Made by a program: the position numbers and the translations under genes. The notes under the pieces were generated by a model that worked only from the letters and a program-made list of their open reading frames with translations, was not told where the DNA came from and searched no databases. Shown in pieces: positions 34,017 through 43,181 of a stretch of DNA of 64,000 nt; position 1 is the first letter of the stretch; every line of letters starts with the position of its first letter. This stretch comes from Cysteiniphilum halobium (lineage in GTDB: Bacteria > Pseudomonadota > Gammaproteobacteria > Francisellales > Francisellaceae). The stretch covers positions 1 through 64,000 of the forward strand of contig NZ_QLIU01000049.1 of NCBI RefSeq assembly GCF_003574425.1, read 5' to 3'.

Positions 34017-35723
34017 TTATGATTTAAAATAATATGGATAATACTTCGGCTCCCAAATCACTTGATCTATCTTGCGCCAAATATCATCAACATCCTCGGC
34101 AACACCATCTTCAATTGCTTGGCGTGCCACAGCAAAAGCCACCTGACGGCTCACGCTATATGCTTCACTTAACTTTGGTAATAATGCATCATCTTGTGTT
34201 GAATAGTTTGCCAAAGCTTTACATGCTGCCCACAACATATTATCCGTAAAGCATCTTGCAGCAATAGCGACAATACCCAAGCCAATACCAGGAAAAACCA
34301 AGGCATTATTTGATTGGGCAATACGATAAACTTTACCTTTATAGCCAACATCATCAAATGGACTACCTGTAGCAATGAGTGCACGCCCTTCAGTTAAGCG
34401 AATGATATCCTGTGGCACACGTTCACAACGACTTGTTGGATTAGATAGGGTAAAGATAATTGGGTGATCATTATTCTCAGCCATTGATAAAATAACGTCA
34501 TCAGTAAATGCACCTGCAACACCTGAGCAACCAATTAAAGTCGTTGGCTTTACTTGTTTGACAACTTCTGCAAGCTCAATGCCCCCCTTACTATCAGTAG
34601 ACCACTCTTTAACTGACTCGCGTGTACAGGCATAAGGACGTTGAAAATCCATCATTTCCTGATCATCAATTAACAGACCATCTTTATCAATACACCAAAA
34701 GTGCTGGTAAGCTTCTTCTTTTGTTAAGCCTGAATGTACAAGTGCTGCAACAATTTGATCAGCAATCCCTAAGCCTGCCGTTCCCGCACCAAAGATAACA
34801 AACTTCTGACGATTAAACTTCAAACCTGAGCGTTTTGATGCTGAGATCAAGCCAGCTAGAGCAACTGCAGCAGTGCCCTGCATATCATCGTTAAAGCTGC
34901 AAATTTCATTTTGGTATTTCACTAAGTTTTTACGCGCATTATCACGTCCAAAATCTTCCCAATGCAAAAATGTCTCCGGCATCTCTTCTTTGACTGCCTC
35001 GATAAACAACTGTACCATTTCATCATATTGCTCACCACGCACGCGCTCATGACGCCAGCCAAGGTACAATGGATCCTCTAGCAGTTTTTTATTATTGGTT
35101 CCTGCATCTAAGAATACCGGCAAATAACGCCCGGGATTAATTCCAGCACACAGCGTATAAACCATAAGTTTGGCAACAGGTATTTCAATTCCGCCAACAC
35201 CTTGGTCACCAATCCCTAATACACCTTCCGCATCACTAACCACAAGAATATCAACGTCTGAGTTGGTACGATTGCGCAGAATCTCACGCATTTTGTAGCG
35301 ATCTGGATAAGCAATATAAAGCCCTCTTGGGGATAAAAATTGCTCACTATAACGCATCACCGCCTCCCCAACCGTTGGCGTGTAAATAATTGGCAGCATT
35401 TCATTGAGATTGTCGCGCACTAAGCGATAGAATAGTGTCTCATTGATATTATGTAAATTCTTTAAAAAGCTATAACGTCCAATGTTACTTCTAAAAGATT
35501 TATATTGCTGATACGCGCGTGTTTTTTGCTCCTCGAGTGACTCGATCTGGAAAGGTAATTTGCCCAGCAACCCAAACTCTTCACGTTCACGCTCACTAAA
35601 AGCTGTCCCCTTGTTAAGAGAGGCAATTGTTAACAAACTCTTACCATGCAAATCAGTTTCAACCCACATCTCATTACTTTCAGGATTACGTTTAAATTCA
35701 AATCTTTTTATTTTCTTCATCAT
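34017..35723 (-). CDS. maeA: NAD-dependent malic enzyme
   Basis: It oxidatively decarboxylates malate to pyruvate and CO2. The 568-residue length and sequence match the E. coli MaeA type: YTPTVGEAV, the catalytic Tyr region, VSDAEGVLGIGDQGVGG, metal ligands in EDFGRDNA and FNDDMQGT, and two Rossmann signatures (FGAGTAGLGIADQI). ATP-cone or phosphotransacetylase extensions of the larger MaeB type are absent. Two ATGs are adjacent at the start; the first is used. The AT-rich 45-base gap to hemE suggests separate or loosely coupled transcription. Confidence 0.94.
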   Translation of the reverse strand: MMKKIKRFEFKRNPESNEMWVETDLHGKSLLTIASLNKGTAFSEREREEFGLLGKLPFQIESLEEQKTRAYQQYKSFRSNIGRYSFLKNLHNINETLFYRLVRDNLNEMLPIIYTPTVGEAVMRYSEQFLSPRGLYIAYPDRYKMREILRNRTNSDVDILVVSDAEGVLGIGDQGVGGIEIPVAKLMVYTLCAGINPGRYLPVFLDAGTNNKKLLEDPLYLGWRHERVRGEQYDEMVQLFIEAVKEEMPETFLHWEDFGRDNARKNLVKYQNEICSFNDDMQGTAAVALAGLISASKRSGLKFNRQKFVIFGAGTAGLGIADQIVAALVHSGLTKEEAYQHFWCIDKDGLLIDDQEMMDFQRPYACTRESVKEWSTDSKGGIELAEVVKQVKPTTLIGCSGVAGAFTDDVILSMAENNDHPIIFTLSNPTSRCERVPQDIIRLTEGRALIATGSPFDDVGYKGKVYRIAQSNNALVFPGIGLGIVAIAARCFTDNMLWAACKALANYSTQDDALLPKLSEAYSVSRQVAFAVARQAIEDGVAEDVDDIWRKIDQVIWEPKYYPYYFKS

Positions 35724-35768
35724 TATGCTTCTATTTTATTTTTATATTTATATATATTTTTCTAATTT

Positions 35769-36818
35769 CTAACTCACTGAGTCTTTAGCGCCGAATTCAC
35801 GTACGGCATCAACCATTACCTTAACCTTATCCGGTGAAATATCTGGGTAGACACCATGACCTAAATTAAAGACAAAACGACTATATGGAGCTTGGCTTGT
35901 AACAATGTTCTTTACTGCTTCAATAATACTTTGATCTCTACCATAAAGCGCGGCGGGATCTAAATTTCCTTGTAAAGCAAATTTGTTTCCAACTACCTTT
36001 CTTGCACGTGATACCTCAATACTCCAATCGATCCCAATACCATCGCAGTCTGTTTTTGCCAGCTGATCTAACCACAAACCACCCCCTTTAGTAAAAAGTG
36101 TCACAGGGACATGTTGGTGGCGTTTTTTAAGCTCAGCTGTGATCATTTGCATATAATTCAGTGAGAATGTTGCATAATTACCTTCCGTTAATACACCTCC
36201 CCATGTATCAAAAATCATCAAAGCATCCGCGCCTGCCTTGACCTGCTCATCAAGATAATCAACTATCACTAAACTTAAATCAGATAACAATTTATGCAAG
36301 ACTTCTGGTGCACTATAGAGCATATTGCGTAACCGTGTAAACTGTTTAGATCCCTGCCCTTCAACCATGTAAGCTGCTAACGTCCAAGGGCTACCAGTAA
36401 ACCCAATCAAAGGCACTCGATCTTTAATTGCCTTTTTAGTGGTTGAAACCGCATTCATTACATAGTGCAATTTACCAATGGCACCTTTTATATCTAAACG
36501 CTCCACATCAGCCACAGTTGTTAACGGCGAAGAAAAAATAGGCCCCTTACCACTGACAAATTTGAGATCCATGCCCATTGCTTCTGGAATAGTTAAAATA
36601 TCTGAAAATACAATAGATGCATCTAAATCATAGCGATCTAAAGGTTGCAAAGCCACTTCACAACAGGCCTCAGCATGGCGACACATCTGCATAAAGTCAC
36701 TAAACTTCGCACGCGTCTGACGATATTCTGGCAAATAACGTCCAGCTTGGCGCATAATCCACATTGGCGTCTGCATAACAGATTTGCCCTGTAAGGCATC
36801 TAAAAACAATGTTCTCAT
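35769..36818 (-). CDS. hemE: Uroporphyrinogen decarboxylase
   Basis: HemE converts uroporphyrinogen III to coproporphyrinogen III in haem synthesis. The 349-residue protein has the family signatures PMWIMRQAGRYLPEYR (conserved Arg pair), the catalytic Asp in SDILTIPEAMG, GFTGSPWTLAAYMVEG and NLGHGVYPD. Its ATG overlaps the stop of the upstream lpxL-like gene by four bases, so the two are co-translated. Confidence 0.96.
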   Translation of the reverse strand: MRTLFLDALQGKSVMQTPMWIMRQAGRYLPEYRQTRAKFSDFMQMCRHAEACCEVALQPLDRYDLDASIVFSDILTIPEAMGMDLKFVSGKGPIFSSPLTTVADVERLDIKGAIGKLHYVMNAVSTTKKAIKDRVPLIGFTGSPWTLAAYMVEGQGSKQFTRLRNMLYSAPEVLHKLLSDLSLVIVDYLDEQVKAGADALMIFDTWGGVLTEGNYATFSLNYMQMITAELKKRHQHVPVTLFTKGGGLWLDQLAKTDCDGIGIDWSIEVSRARKVVGNKFALQGNLDPAALYGRDQSIIEAVKNIVTSQAPYSRFVFNLGHGVYPDISPDKVKVMVDAVREFGAKDSVS

Positions 36819-37729
36819 TTTTTGTCCTTTTTGTAATAATCAACCCCATCAGGATGATATTTAAATCGCTTGTATGTCCACTGATATTGCTCTGGATATT
36901 GACGAATAATTTCCTCAAACCGTTTAGTAAAGGCATAAGCCACTGGGTCTTCAATCCCACCAATTGCTTGATAGTTCTTAATCAAAGGCTCCAAGTCCTC
37001 ATGGAACAATGTTAGACCTTTACCAGTGTCATTTCTAACGGCATAGCTTAACACAACAGCGGGCTTGTAGCGCTTATATAATTTGCCAGGGAAATTCATC
37101 GTCTTGGCTGGATTGCCAAAGAAATCAATATATGTGCTACCGGCATCAACTGGCACTTGATCCGTTAGCATTGCGATCACCTCTTTATTTGCTAAGGCTT
37201 TAAATAGCATTTTTACACCTTTTTTATTAGCTGGTGACATGTTCTTACACAAGCGTGAGCGCGCACGCAAAATAAGCTTATCCAGTGTTTTTATCTTAGG
37301 TGGTGTATATAACATCGCCGAAGGGTATTTGCTTGAATAATACATCGAGGCGATTTCATAACTTCCTAAATGTGGAGCAACCACCATAACACCGCGACCT
37401 TCTTCATATAAACGCTGTGCGATATCTGCGCCATGCACCACTTGAATTTGTTTAAGCAATTTTTGTGGATTCTTAAATAAAATACCAGGCATTTCAGCCC
37501 CTGTCATACAGGTTTGCTGCAACGTTTTCTTAACCAGCTTACGCTTATGATATTCACTTAGCTCAGGAAAACATTTATCAATATTAATGCGCGCCACTCG
37601 ACGCATATCGCTTTTAAAATAATAAAATAGCGTCCCAATCATCACACCAATACGCTGTGCTGTTTTGAAGCTTAGTTTTCCCCACAGAAACAAAATTAAT
37701 ATTAGGGCTTGAGCACCTATCCTCTTCAT
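36815..37729 (-). CDS. lpxL: Lipid A late acyltransferase (LpxL/HtrB family)
   Basis: This membrane-anchored acyltransferase adds a secondary acyl chain to lipid A. The 304-residue protein has an N-terminal hydrophobic anchor (about 5-20) and the HxxxxE catalytic motif in APHLGSYE, followed by the conserved LTDQVP and DFFG segments and YQWTYKRFK near the end. It could be LpxL or LpxM; family membership is clear, the position acylated is not. It overlaps hemE by four bases and lies 35 bases downstream of the comM gene. Confidence 0.88.
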   Translation of the reverse strand: MKRIGAQALILILFLWGKLSFKTAQRIGVMIGTLFYYFKSDMRRVARINIDKCFPELSEYHKRKLVKKTLQQTCMTGAEMPGILFKNPQKLLKQIQVVHGADIAQRLYEEGRGVMVVAPHLGSYEIASMYYSSKYPSAMLYTPPKIKTLDKLILRARSRLCKNMSPANKKGVKMLFKALANKEVIAMLTDQVPVDAGSTYIDFFGNPAKTMNFPGKLYKRYKPAVVLSYAVRNDTGKGLTLFHEDLEPLIKNYQAIGGIEDPVAYAFTKRFEEIIRQYPEQYQWTYKRFKYHPDGVDYYKKDKK

Positions 37730-37764
37730 CGCCTTTTACCGTTTTTTTTGGCTTATTTACTGTT

Positions 37765-39273
37765 CTACTGCTGAAAGCGTTCAAATTTACGATAGCTTAA
37801 TGCCTCTTGAATATGATGCTTTGCAATCATCTCTTGCGCTGCCAAATCAGCAATAGTCCGCGCAATTTTGACAACTCGGTGATATGCTCTTGCCGATAAA
37901 CCAAGCTTTTCAATGGCGTCTGCCAATAGCAGCCGCTCATTATCCCCTAAAATGCAAAATTGATCAATTTCCTTACCCTGAAGTTCTGCATTAATTTTTC
38001 CTTGACGCTTGATTTGTACATCTCGTGCCCTGATCACACGTTCCTTGATAGTATGACTTGACTCACCTTGCGCGTCAGTAATCAAGACATCATGCTCAAT
38101 CTCAAGCACTTCCACCTGCAGGTCAATACGGTCCAATAGTGGACCTGAGAGCTTTTGCTGATAGCGTTTGATTTGCATGTCGGTGTCTTTACACATTTTG
38201 CGTTGTGAACCTAGAAATCCACAAGGACAAGGGTTCATCGCTGCAATTAATTGAAACTTAGCAGGGTATTCAACTTGTGCGCTAGCTCTTGAGATCACAA
38301 TCTTGCCAGACTCAAGCGGTTCGCGTAGAACTTCTAATACCTTGCGATCAAACTCCGGCAACTCATCTAAAAATAATACACCATTATGTGCTAAAGAAAT
38401 TTCACCTGGTTTTGGATTCGATCCTCCACCGACAAGTGAAACTGCCGATGAAGTGTGATGAGGGGCGCGAAATGGGCGCTGATAAAAATGCGCAGCAATA
38501 TCCTGAGAACCTTTAATTGATGCCACCATGGCTGTTGCTAAAGCTTCATCCATAGAAAGTTTAGGCAAAATTGTATTAAATCTTGATGCCAGCATTGTCT
38601 TACCTGTACCAGGAGGACCAATAAATAGTAGATTATGGCCACCGGCTGCAGCAATCTCTAATGCACGCTTGGCTTGAAATTGCCCTTTAACATCTGCTAA
38701 ATCCAATTCAAATGCATTATCTGACACCACACTTTCTGCCTGTTGTGCCTCTTTGATAAATTGTGTTTTTGATAAATGTAGAACAACATCCATCAAGGTC
38801 TTAGCTGCATAGGCGTGAAGATCTGACAATAAGGCAACTTCACTTTCATTTTTTACTGCAATAATGAGATTACGTTTATGCCTTAAACTTTGAATGGCAA
38901 AAGGCAAAATACCTTTTATTGGCCTTAGTTTACCACTTAATGATAGCTCAGCAGCAAATTCATAATCAGCAATATCAGGTGCGATGACTTGTTGGGATGC
39001 AATTAAAATACCAATGGCAATCGGCAAATCATAACGTCCACCTTCCTTTGGCAAATCGGCAGGCGCAAGATTAATGGTAATACGTTTACTGGGAAATTGA
39101 AAACCTGAATTAATAATCGCACTTCTGACACGATCTTTACTCTCTTTGACCGCCGCCTCAGGTAGACCAACGATCGATAAACTCGGCAACCCATGGGATA
39201 AGTGTACTTCCACTGTTACCTGTGGTGCGTTCACCCCCAATTGTGCACGACTAAAAACCGTAGCCAGCGACAT
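37765..39273 (-). CDS. comM: ComM/YifB-type Mg-chelatase-like helicase
   Basis: ComM promotes branch migration during natural transformation. The 502-residue protein has the N-terminal domain (LGVNAPQVTVEVHLSHGLPSLSIVGLPEAA), Walker A GPPGTGKTM, Walker B LFLDELPEF, a Cys cluster CPCGF...C, and a C-terminal lid with the LSARAYHRVVKIARTIADL segment. Length and motif order are those of proteobacterial ComM. Its presence suggests, but does not prove, competence for DNA uptake. It is transcribed in a run with ubiK just upstream. Confidence 0.93.
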   Translation of the reverse strand: MSLATVFSRAQLGVNAPQVTVEVHLSHGLPSLSIVGLPEAAVKESKDRVRSAIINSGFQFPSKRITINLAPADLPKEGGRYDLPIAIGILIASQQVIAPDIADYEFAAELSLSGKLRPIKGILPFAIQSLRHKRNLIIAVKNESEVALLSDLHAYAAKTLMDVVLHLSKTQFIKEAQQAESVVSDNAFELDLADVKGQFQAKRALEIAAAGGHNLLFIGPPGTGKTMLASRFNTILPKLSMDEALATAMVASIKGSQDIAAHFYQRPFRAPHHTSSAVSLVGGGSNPKPGEISLAHNGVLFLDELPEFDRKVLEVLREPLESGKIVISRASAQVEYPAKFQLIAAMNPCPCGFLGSQRKMCKDTDMQIKRYQQKLSGPLLDRIDLQVEVLEIEHDVLITDAQGESSHTIKERVIRARDVQIKRQGKINAELQGKEIDQFCILGDNERLLLADAIEKLGLSARAYHRVVKIARTIADLAAQEMIAKHHIQEALSYRKFERFQQ

Positions 39274-39282
39274 AACAGTTAC

Positions 39283-39537
39283 TTACTTATTTCCTTGCTT
39301 GGCAATAAGCTCATCGACTTTTTTCTCAAGCGCCTCGAGCTTTAAACGTGTTTTTGCTAACACTTCTTTTTGGATATCAAACTCCTCACGCGTGACTAGA
39401 TCCAGCTTCTCAAAGCTTGCTTTGAGCACACTTTTGCAGTTATTTTCAAATTCGCTAGCCACTGTTTTTAAGCCACTTGGAATACCATTGGAAATTTTGC
39501 TTGCGACATCGTCGATTATTTTATTGTTTAGTTTCAT
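39283..39537 (-). CDS. ubiK: Ubiquinone biosynthesis accessory factor UbiK
   Basis: UbiK (formerly YqiC) is a small coiled-coil protein that aids ubiquinone assembly with UbiJ. The 84-residue product has the family amphipathic N-terminus (MKLNNKIIDDVASKI) and the C-terminal coiled coil (TREEFDIQKEVLAKTRLKLEALEKKVDEL part). The frame continues upstream across the glnB promoter, but the internal ATG at 39537 gives the family length. It diverges from glnB with a 78-base shared control region. Confidence 0.9.
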   Translation of the reverse strand: MKLNNKIIDDVASKISNGIPSGLKTVASEFENNCKSVLKASFEKLDLVTREEFDIQKEVLAKTRLKLEALEKKVDELIAKQGNK

Positions 39538-39615
39538 ACTCAACCACTTAAATGCTTTACTAATAGATAGTGCATAATGTAGCATAGACAGCCAAATTGA
39601 CAAATCAATTCGAGC

Positions 39616-39954
39616 ATGAAGCTGATTACAGCCTATATCAAACCACATCTACTTGATCGCACACGTGAAGCCTTACTCAACGTTGGTGCAACTGGCATCA
39701 CCATCACTGAAGTCAAAGGCTTTGGTCGACAGCTTGGACATACTGAGCTCTATCGTGGAGCCGAGTATGCTGTTGATTTTTTGCCTAAGATTAAGATCGA
39801 GATCATCTGCAAAGATGAACAACAACAAGATTTTATAAAAGCGATTGTCGACACCAACAAAGCAGATAAAATTGGTGCTGGCAAAATCACCGTCACTCCC
39901 CTTGAAGAAGTTATTCGTATCCGCACTGGGGAAACCGATGATGAAGCAGTATAA
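39616..39954 (+). CDS. glnB: P-II nitrogen regulatory protein
   Basis: This trimeric signal protein reports 2-oxoglutarate and energy state. The 112-residue product has the uridylylated Tyr51 in the T loop (GHTELYRGAEY), GATGITITEVKGFGRQ, and the C-terminal IGAGKITVTPLEEVIRIRTGE. Because Tyr51 is intact, regulation by GlnD is expected. There is no amtB next to it, which favours GlnB over GlnK, although sequence alone does not settle it. Confidence 0.95.
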   Translation: MKLITAYIKPHLLDRTREALLNVGATGITITEVKGFGRQLGHTELYRGAEYAVDFLPKIKIEIICKDEQQQDFIKAIVDTNKADKIGAGKITVTPLEEVIRIRTGETDDEAV

Positions 39955-39983
39955 ATTAAGTTTTATACTCTCTGTTATCCGAT

Positions 39984-41657
39984 TTAGCCCTCAGTCCACG
40001 TACCATGTCCAAAGATTCCTGCCGGATCATAGGCATTTTGATTGCACCAACCTTCATGTCCGGTACATGTATATGTCACGCCATTTCTAATGACTTTACT
40101 GCCTATCTGATAACTACCTATGCCATTTGGCCACTCTGGTAAATCTGGCGTTGGCTCAGGTGAAACTTGTCCTTTATTCTCCAAAAGCCAAGTGTACTCG
40201 ATATGATTGCTCTGTTCGATCTCCGTATTGATATAAACCATATTAATACCACCTTCGACTGACTTAACCGTATCATCATCTTGCAGCACACCAATTACAA
40301 CACCATACCCCTGTAGTTCATCATTTAATTTGGCAATATACTGTGATTTCCATGTCGCCAAATTATCAATAACCATTGGTACTTCAATCGCTTCCTCATA
40401 ACCGCCTAAACGTCCAGAGTCAAAGATATCACTACGCCATAATCTAAAATTTAGCAGGTCATTCTTTTTGTAAGCTTGTTCAGAGCTTGCACCAAACACT
40501 GCACTACCTTCTTTACCTGCAAGCGGTGTCCAAACACTATCAATCGGTTCTGGTGTTACCGCATGGTGTTGGATGCGCCATTGATAATTTACTGGGGATG
40601 ATTTTAATTGATATACACTGTAACCTGATGGCAACTTTGTATCGATATCTTTACCATCTGCGCTTAAGATACCTAATTGAATGTGCATATTATAAGGATT
40701 ATTTTGATTAAACTCCTGTGCAAGTTGCTGCTGCCAATATTTTGCATCATTTTGTGCAACCGGTTTATAAGATGTCGTATGACACTGGTTATGCGCATCC
40801 ATAGTACAGACCTCAATAGTCACTGTATCCTCTGGCTTAATATTCAAAGTTGGTAATGCATTCTCTCCAGAAAAACTTTTTATCTCCTGCCATAGGACAT
40901 CCTCTGGTGGAGTTGGTGTATCATTGCCAATAATGACATCTGAGCAAGAATAAAAGGCTTCCGCACTATCATCACGCTGCCACACAGCATATATCACATG
41001 CTGTCCCATTTTTGACTCTGGAATTGTACATGAAAAACTCTCAAAACCACCCAAACCATACGATTGCAGTGGTGATTCACTTGTGCTTGGCATGTAATGA
41101 CAAATTGGCTTCTCTTCTAAATCACCCCATGTTAAGACTTTATTAGTTTGCCAATGATCCTTAGTGATGTATATATCAATATAACCTTTACCATATGTCT
41201 TGTGAGGTGCCGTCACTGCATAAGTAAAGTTATGCTCTCCTGCTGCTAATCTAACTGGATAAAGGTCATCTCCTTGATTAACCACCCATTTATTATCCTC
41301 TAGACTACGATATTTTTCTAAATTAGCAGAACAAATTGGTACATCTTTGCCACCCATAATAGCTATATGTGGGCTACGTGAATCATTGGTATAGGATGGA
41401 TCATTGGACCAGCCAGCAGCAGCCCCTTGCGCCACACCACTCCAGTCAGTGATGACTTGATTTATACCCTCCCCATGCAAGCTAACACTACAAATATCAG
41501 CCCCATTAAGACCATTCCACTGAACTCCTTTATTTGGCGTAGCTCCACCTGAACAAAGCCATTGTCTACTATCTGGGAAAGATAATGCACCATGTCCAAA
41601 TGCGGAGCTTGTACTCAAAACAATACTTGATAATAAAAAAATTGAACGTAATTTCAT
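39984..41657 (-). CDS. Secreted AA10 lytic polysaccharide monooxygenase with CBM5/12
   Basis: This is a predicted secreted copper enzyme that cuts chitin (or cellulose) oxidatively. A signal peptide (1-21) ends at AFG, exposing His22, which with His152 (TAPHKT) forms the histidine brace. The AA10 domain covers about 22-245 (FPDSRQWLCSGG, YIDIYITKDHW). Two unassigned beta-rich regions follow (about 255-345 and 360-490), then a Pro linker and a chitin-binding CBM5/12 (about 508-557, GSYQIGSKVIRNGVTYTC). The layout recalls GbpA, a chitin-binding colonisation factor. It is convergent with glnB. Confidence 0.88.
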   Translation of the reverse strand: MKLRSIFLLSSIVLSTSSAFGHGALSFPDSRQWLCSGGATPNKGVQWNGLNGADICSVSLHGEGINQVITDWSGVAQGAAAGWSNDPSYTNDSRSPHIAIMGGKDVPICSANLEKYRSLEDNKWVVNQGDDLYPVRLAAGEHNFTYAVTAPHKTYGKGYIDIYITKDHWQTNKVLTWGDLEEKPICHYMPSTSESPLQSYGLGGFESFSCTIPESKMGQHVIYAVWQRDDSAEAFYSCSDVIIGNDTPTPPEDVLWQEIKSFSGENALPTLNIKPEDTVTIEVCTMDAHNQCHTTSYKPVAQNDAKYWQQQLAQEFNQNNPYNMHIQLGILSADGKDIDTKLPSGYSVYQLKSSPVNYQWRIQHHAVTPEPIDSVWTPLAGKEGSAVFGASSEQAYKKNDLLNFRLWRSDIFDSGRLGGYEEAIEVPMVIDNLATWKSQYIAKLNDELQGYGVVIGVLQDDDTVKSVEGGINMVYINTEIEQSNHIEYTWLLENKGQVSPEPTPDLPEWPNGIGSYQIGSKVIRNGVTYTCTGHEGWCNQNAYDPAGIFGHGTWTEG

Positions 41658-41780
41658 GTTTAACTCCTACAAAATAATTTAGCAGAAGTGTATAAAACTC
41701 ATGCTTCACTGTGAAATTAAAAGAGCTAATAGTGATATTAGGAATATTTATTCTCATACGTAATCAAAAAAATTAAGTTA

Positions 41781-41857
41781 AGTTTCAATTACCTCGACCC
41801 GCGCAGCGTAAGCTGCACGATCTCTCTCACAAGCGAAGAGGTAATTGATAATGCAAC
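41781..41857. repeat. Dispersed palindromic repeat, family 2 (copy 1)
   Basis: CAATTACCTC (41786-41795) pairs with GAGGTAATTG (41838-41847); outside these AAGTT pairs with AACTT. The centre reads GCGCAGCGTAAGCTGCACGA. A related copy with the same order of words lies at 49516-49600. It sits between the LPMO gene and the outer-membrane barrel gene. Confidence 0.75.
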
Positions 41858-41909
41858 TTATCTGTTGACCATTACTACTTTGCAAATCCAATTTGCATAA
41901 ATGGAAAAA

Positions 41910-42779
41910 TTAGAAAATATAAGAAATACCGACTTGGAAAGTGTTAACCGATAATACTTTTGAGTTTGAGAAAAGATGATCATATTCTAGATTTAAACCA
42001 ATACCATTAGTAAATAAGTATCCGACTTCAGCGCCAATCCGTGGGGTCACACTATTGCCAATACTATTTTTTGGATGCCCAACTGGTGTTGATTGACTGT
42101 TTTTAACATAAGCAACCCCAGCCTTGCCGGTAACATTAAAACCAGACTGGAATAGGTATTTAGCTCTTAGCATTGCGTTAATATCCCAGCTTTTATAATC
42201 CACTGCATCTTTTGACACTTTACCATCATAGTTAAACCCAAGCTCAAAACCGGCTAGGAATCCTTTAGTAAAATGCCAATCATAACCGGCTTTTAGGCCG
42301 GCTGAGGCTGAATTACCCTTACCCCCAATGTTAGACATCCCAACAGTAGCGCCCATGAAAAATCCAGCAAATTCATACGGCAGGATTCTTGGTGAAGGGG
42401 CTACTTTGCTATAGTTAAATTGATCAGGAAAGGTTAAATCATAAATAAGTTTTCTTGTTTTAGGATTATAGACTTTAACATGCGTTGATGGCTGGTTGAT
42501 TACAACATAGCCCTGATACCATGAAATAACCGGTGCACCACCATCACCTAGCTGATCGACTAGGATCAAAGGCATATTATTGTTCGTGACTGTTGGTGGG
42601 AATTTAATATAGGTTTTCCCTTGATCAACAAAACCCATAATGGGTTTATACGTTGAGTCTGAAGAAACAGTTTTGACATCAAAATTAAAATTTGCTGATG
42701 GTAAAGAAATATCATCAGCCAATGCCATGCCAAAGCACCCAGCCATTAATAAAGAAGTCACAATGCTTTTTTTCCACAT
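41910..42779 (-). CDS. Outer-membrane beta-barrel with possible VirB9-like front domain
   Basis: The 289-residue protein has a signal peptide (MWKKSIVTSLLMAGCFGMALA). Residues about 22-125 read like the VirB9/TrbG/CagX beta-sandwich (GKTYIKFPPTV, MPLILVDQ, ISWYQGYVVINQPSTHVKVY). Residues about 135-289 form an eight-stranded-type barrel (GFFMGATVGMSNIGGKGN, GLKAGYDWHF, repeated Tyr/Gly strands) ending in Phe (VGISYIF). No type IV secretion gene is nearby. The barrel call is firm; the front-domain call is pattern recognition only. The start at 42779 was chosen because the signal peptide begins there. Confidence 0.7.
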   Translation of the reverse strand: MWKKSIVTSLLMAGCFGMALADDISLPSANFNFDVKTVSSDSTYKPIMGFVDQGKTYIKFPPTVTNNNMPLILVDQLGDGGAPVISWYQGYVVINQPSTHVKVYNPKTRKLIYDLTFPDQFNYSKVAPSPRILPYEFAGFFMGATVGMSNIGGKGNSASAGLKAGYDWHFTKGFLAGFELGFNYDGKVSKDAVDYKSWDINAMLRAKYLFQSGFNVTGKAGVAYVKNSQSTPVGHPKNSIGNSVTPRIGAEVGYLFTNGIGLNLEYDHLFSNSKVLSVNTFQVGISYIF

Positions 42780-42865
42780 AATAAGATAGCTTCCATATCG
42801 CATAATTTTTTAGAGTATAGACACAATAAATAATGAGCTCAAACGGATTATGCAGAATTTCCTGA

Positions 42866-43066
42866 TTATTTGGTTTTATAAATTTGTTTTAACAGGCTTA
42901 AGCAATACAAAGAAGCAAGACCAATAATCACATAAGCGATCTTTTGCCACATGGCTGAACTATGGAAAACGCTGGTAATAATATTGAAGTTAAAGACTGA
43001 TGAGGTAAACCAATTAAAGCCACCGATAATCGTCAGTAGCATCAGTAATGTGTTTAAAAAGCGCAT
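42866..43066 (-). CDS. DUF378-family small membrane protein
   Basis: The 66-residue product has two hydrophobic helices (about 4-20 and 40-60) and the family words IIGGFNWFTSSVFNFN and YVIIGLASLYCL. The function of DUF378 (YuzA-like) proteins is not known. AAGGAGA precedes the ATG. It is a single gene between the barrel protein and rimO. Confidence 0.85.
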   Translation of the reverse strand: MRFLNTLLMLLTIIGGFNWFTSSVFNFNIITSVFHSSAMWQKIAYVIIGLASLYCLSLLKQIYKTK

Positions 43067-43181
43067 AATGTCTCCTTATGGCATTTATTAATAAAAATCA
43101 GTAGGTTTTTGTTTTGAAAACAATCTGTTTGCGATTTTAGTTCAATTGATAGAAAAAAAACAGTGCTTCACCTCTTTAAGT

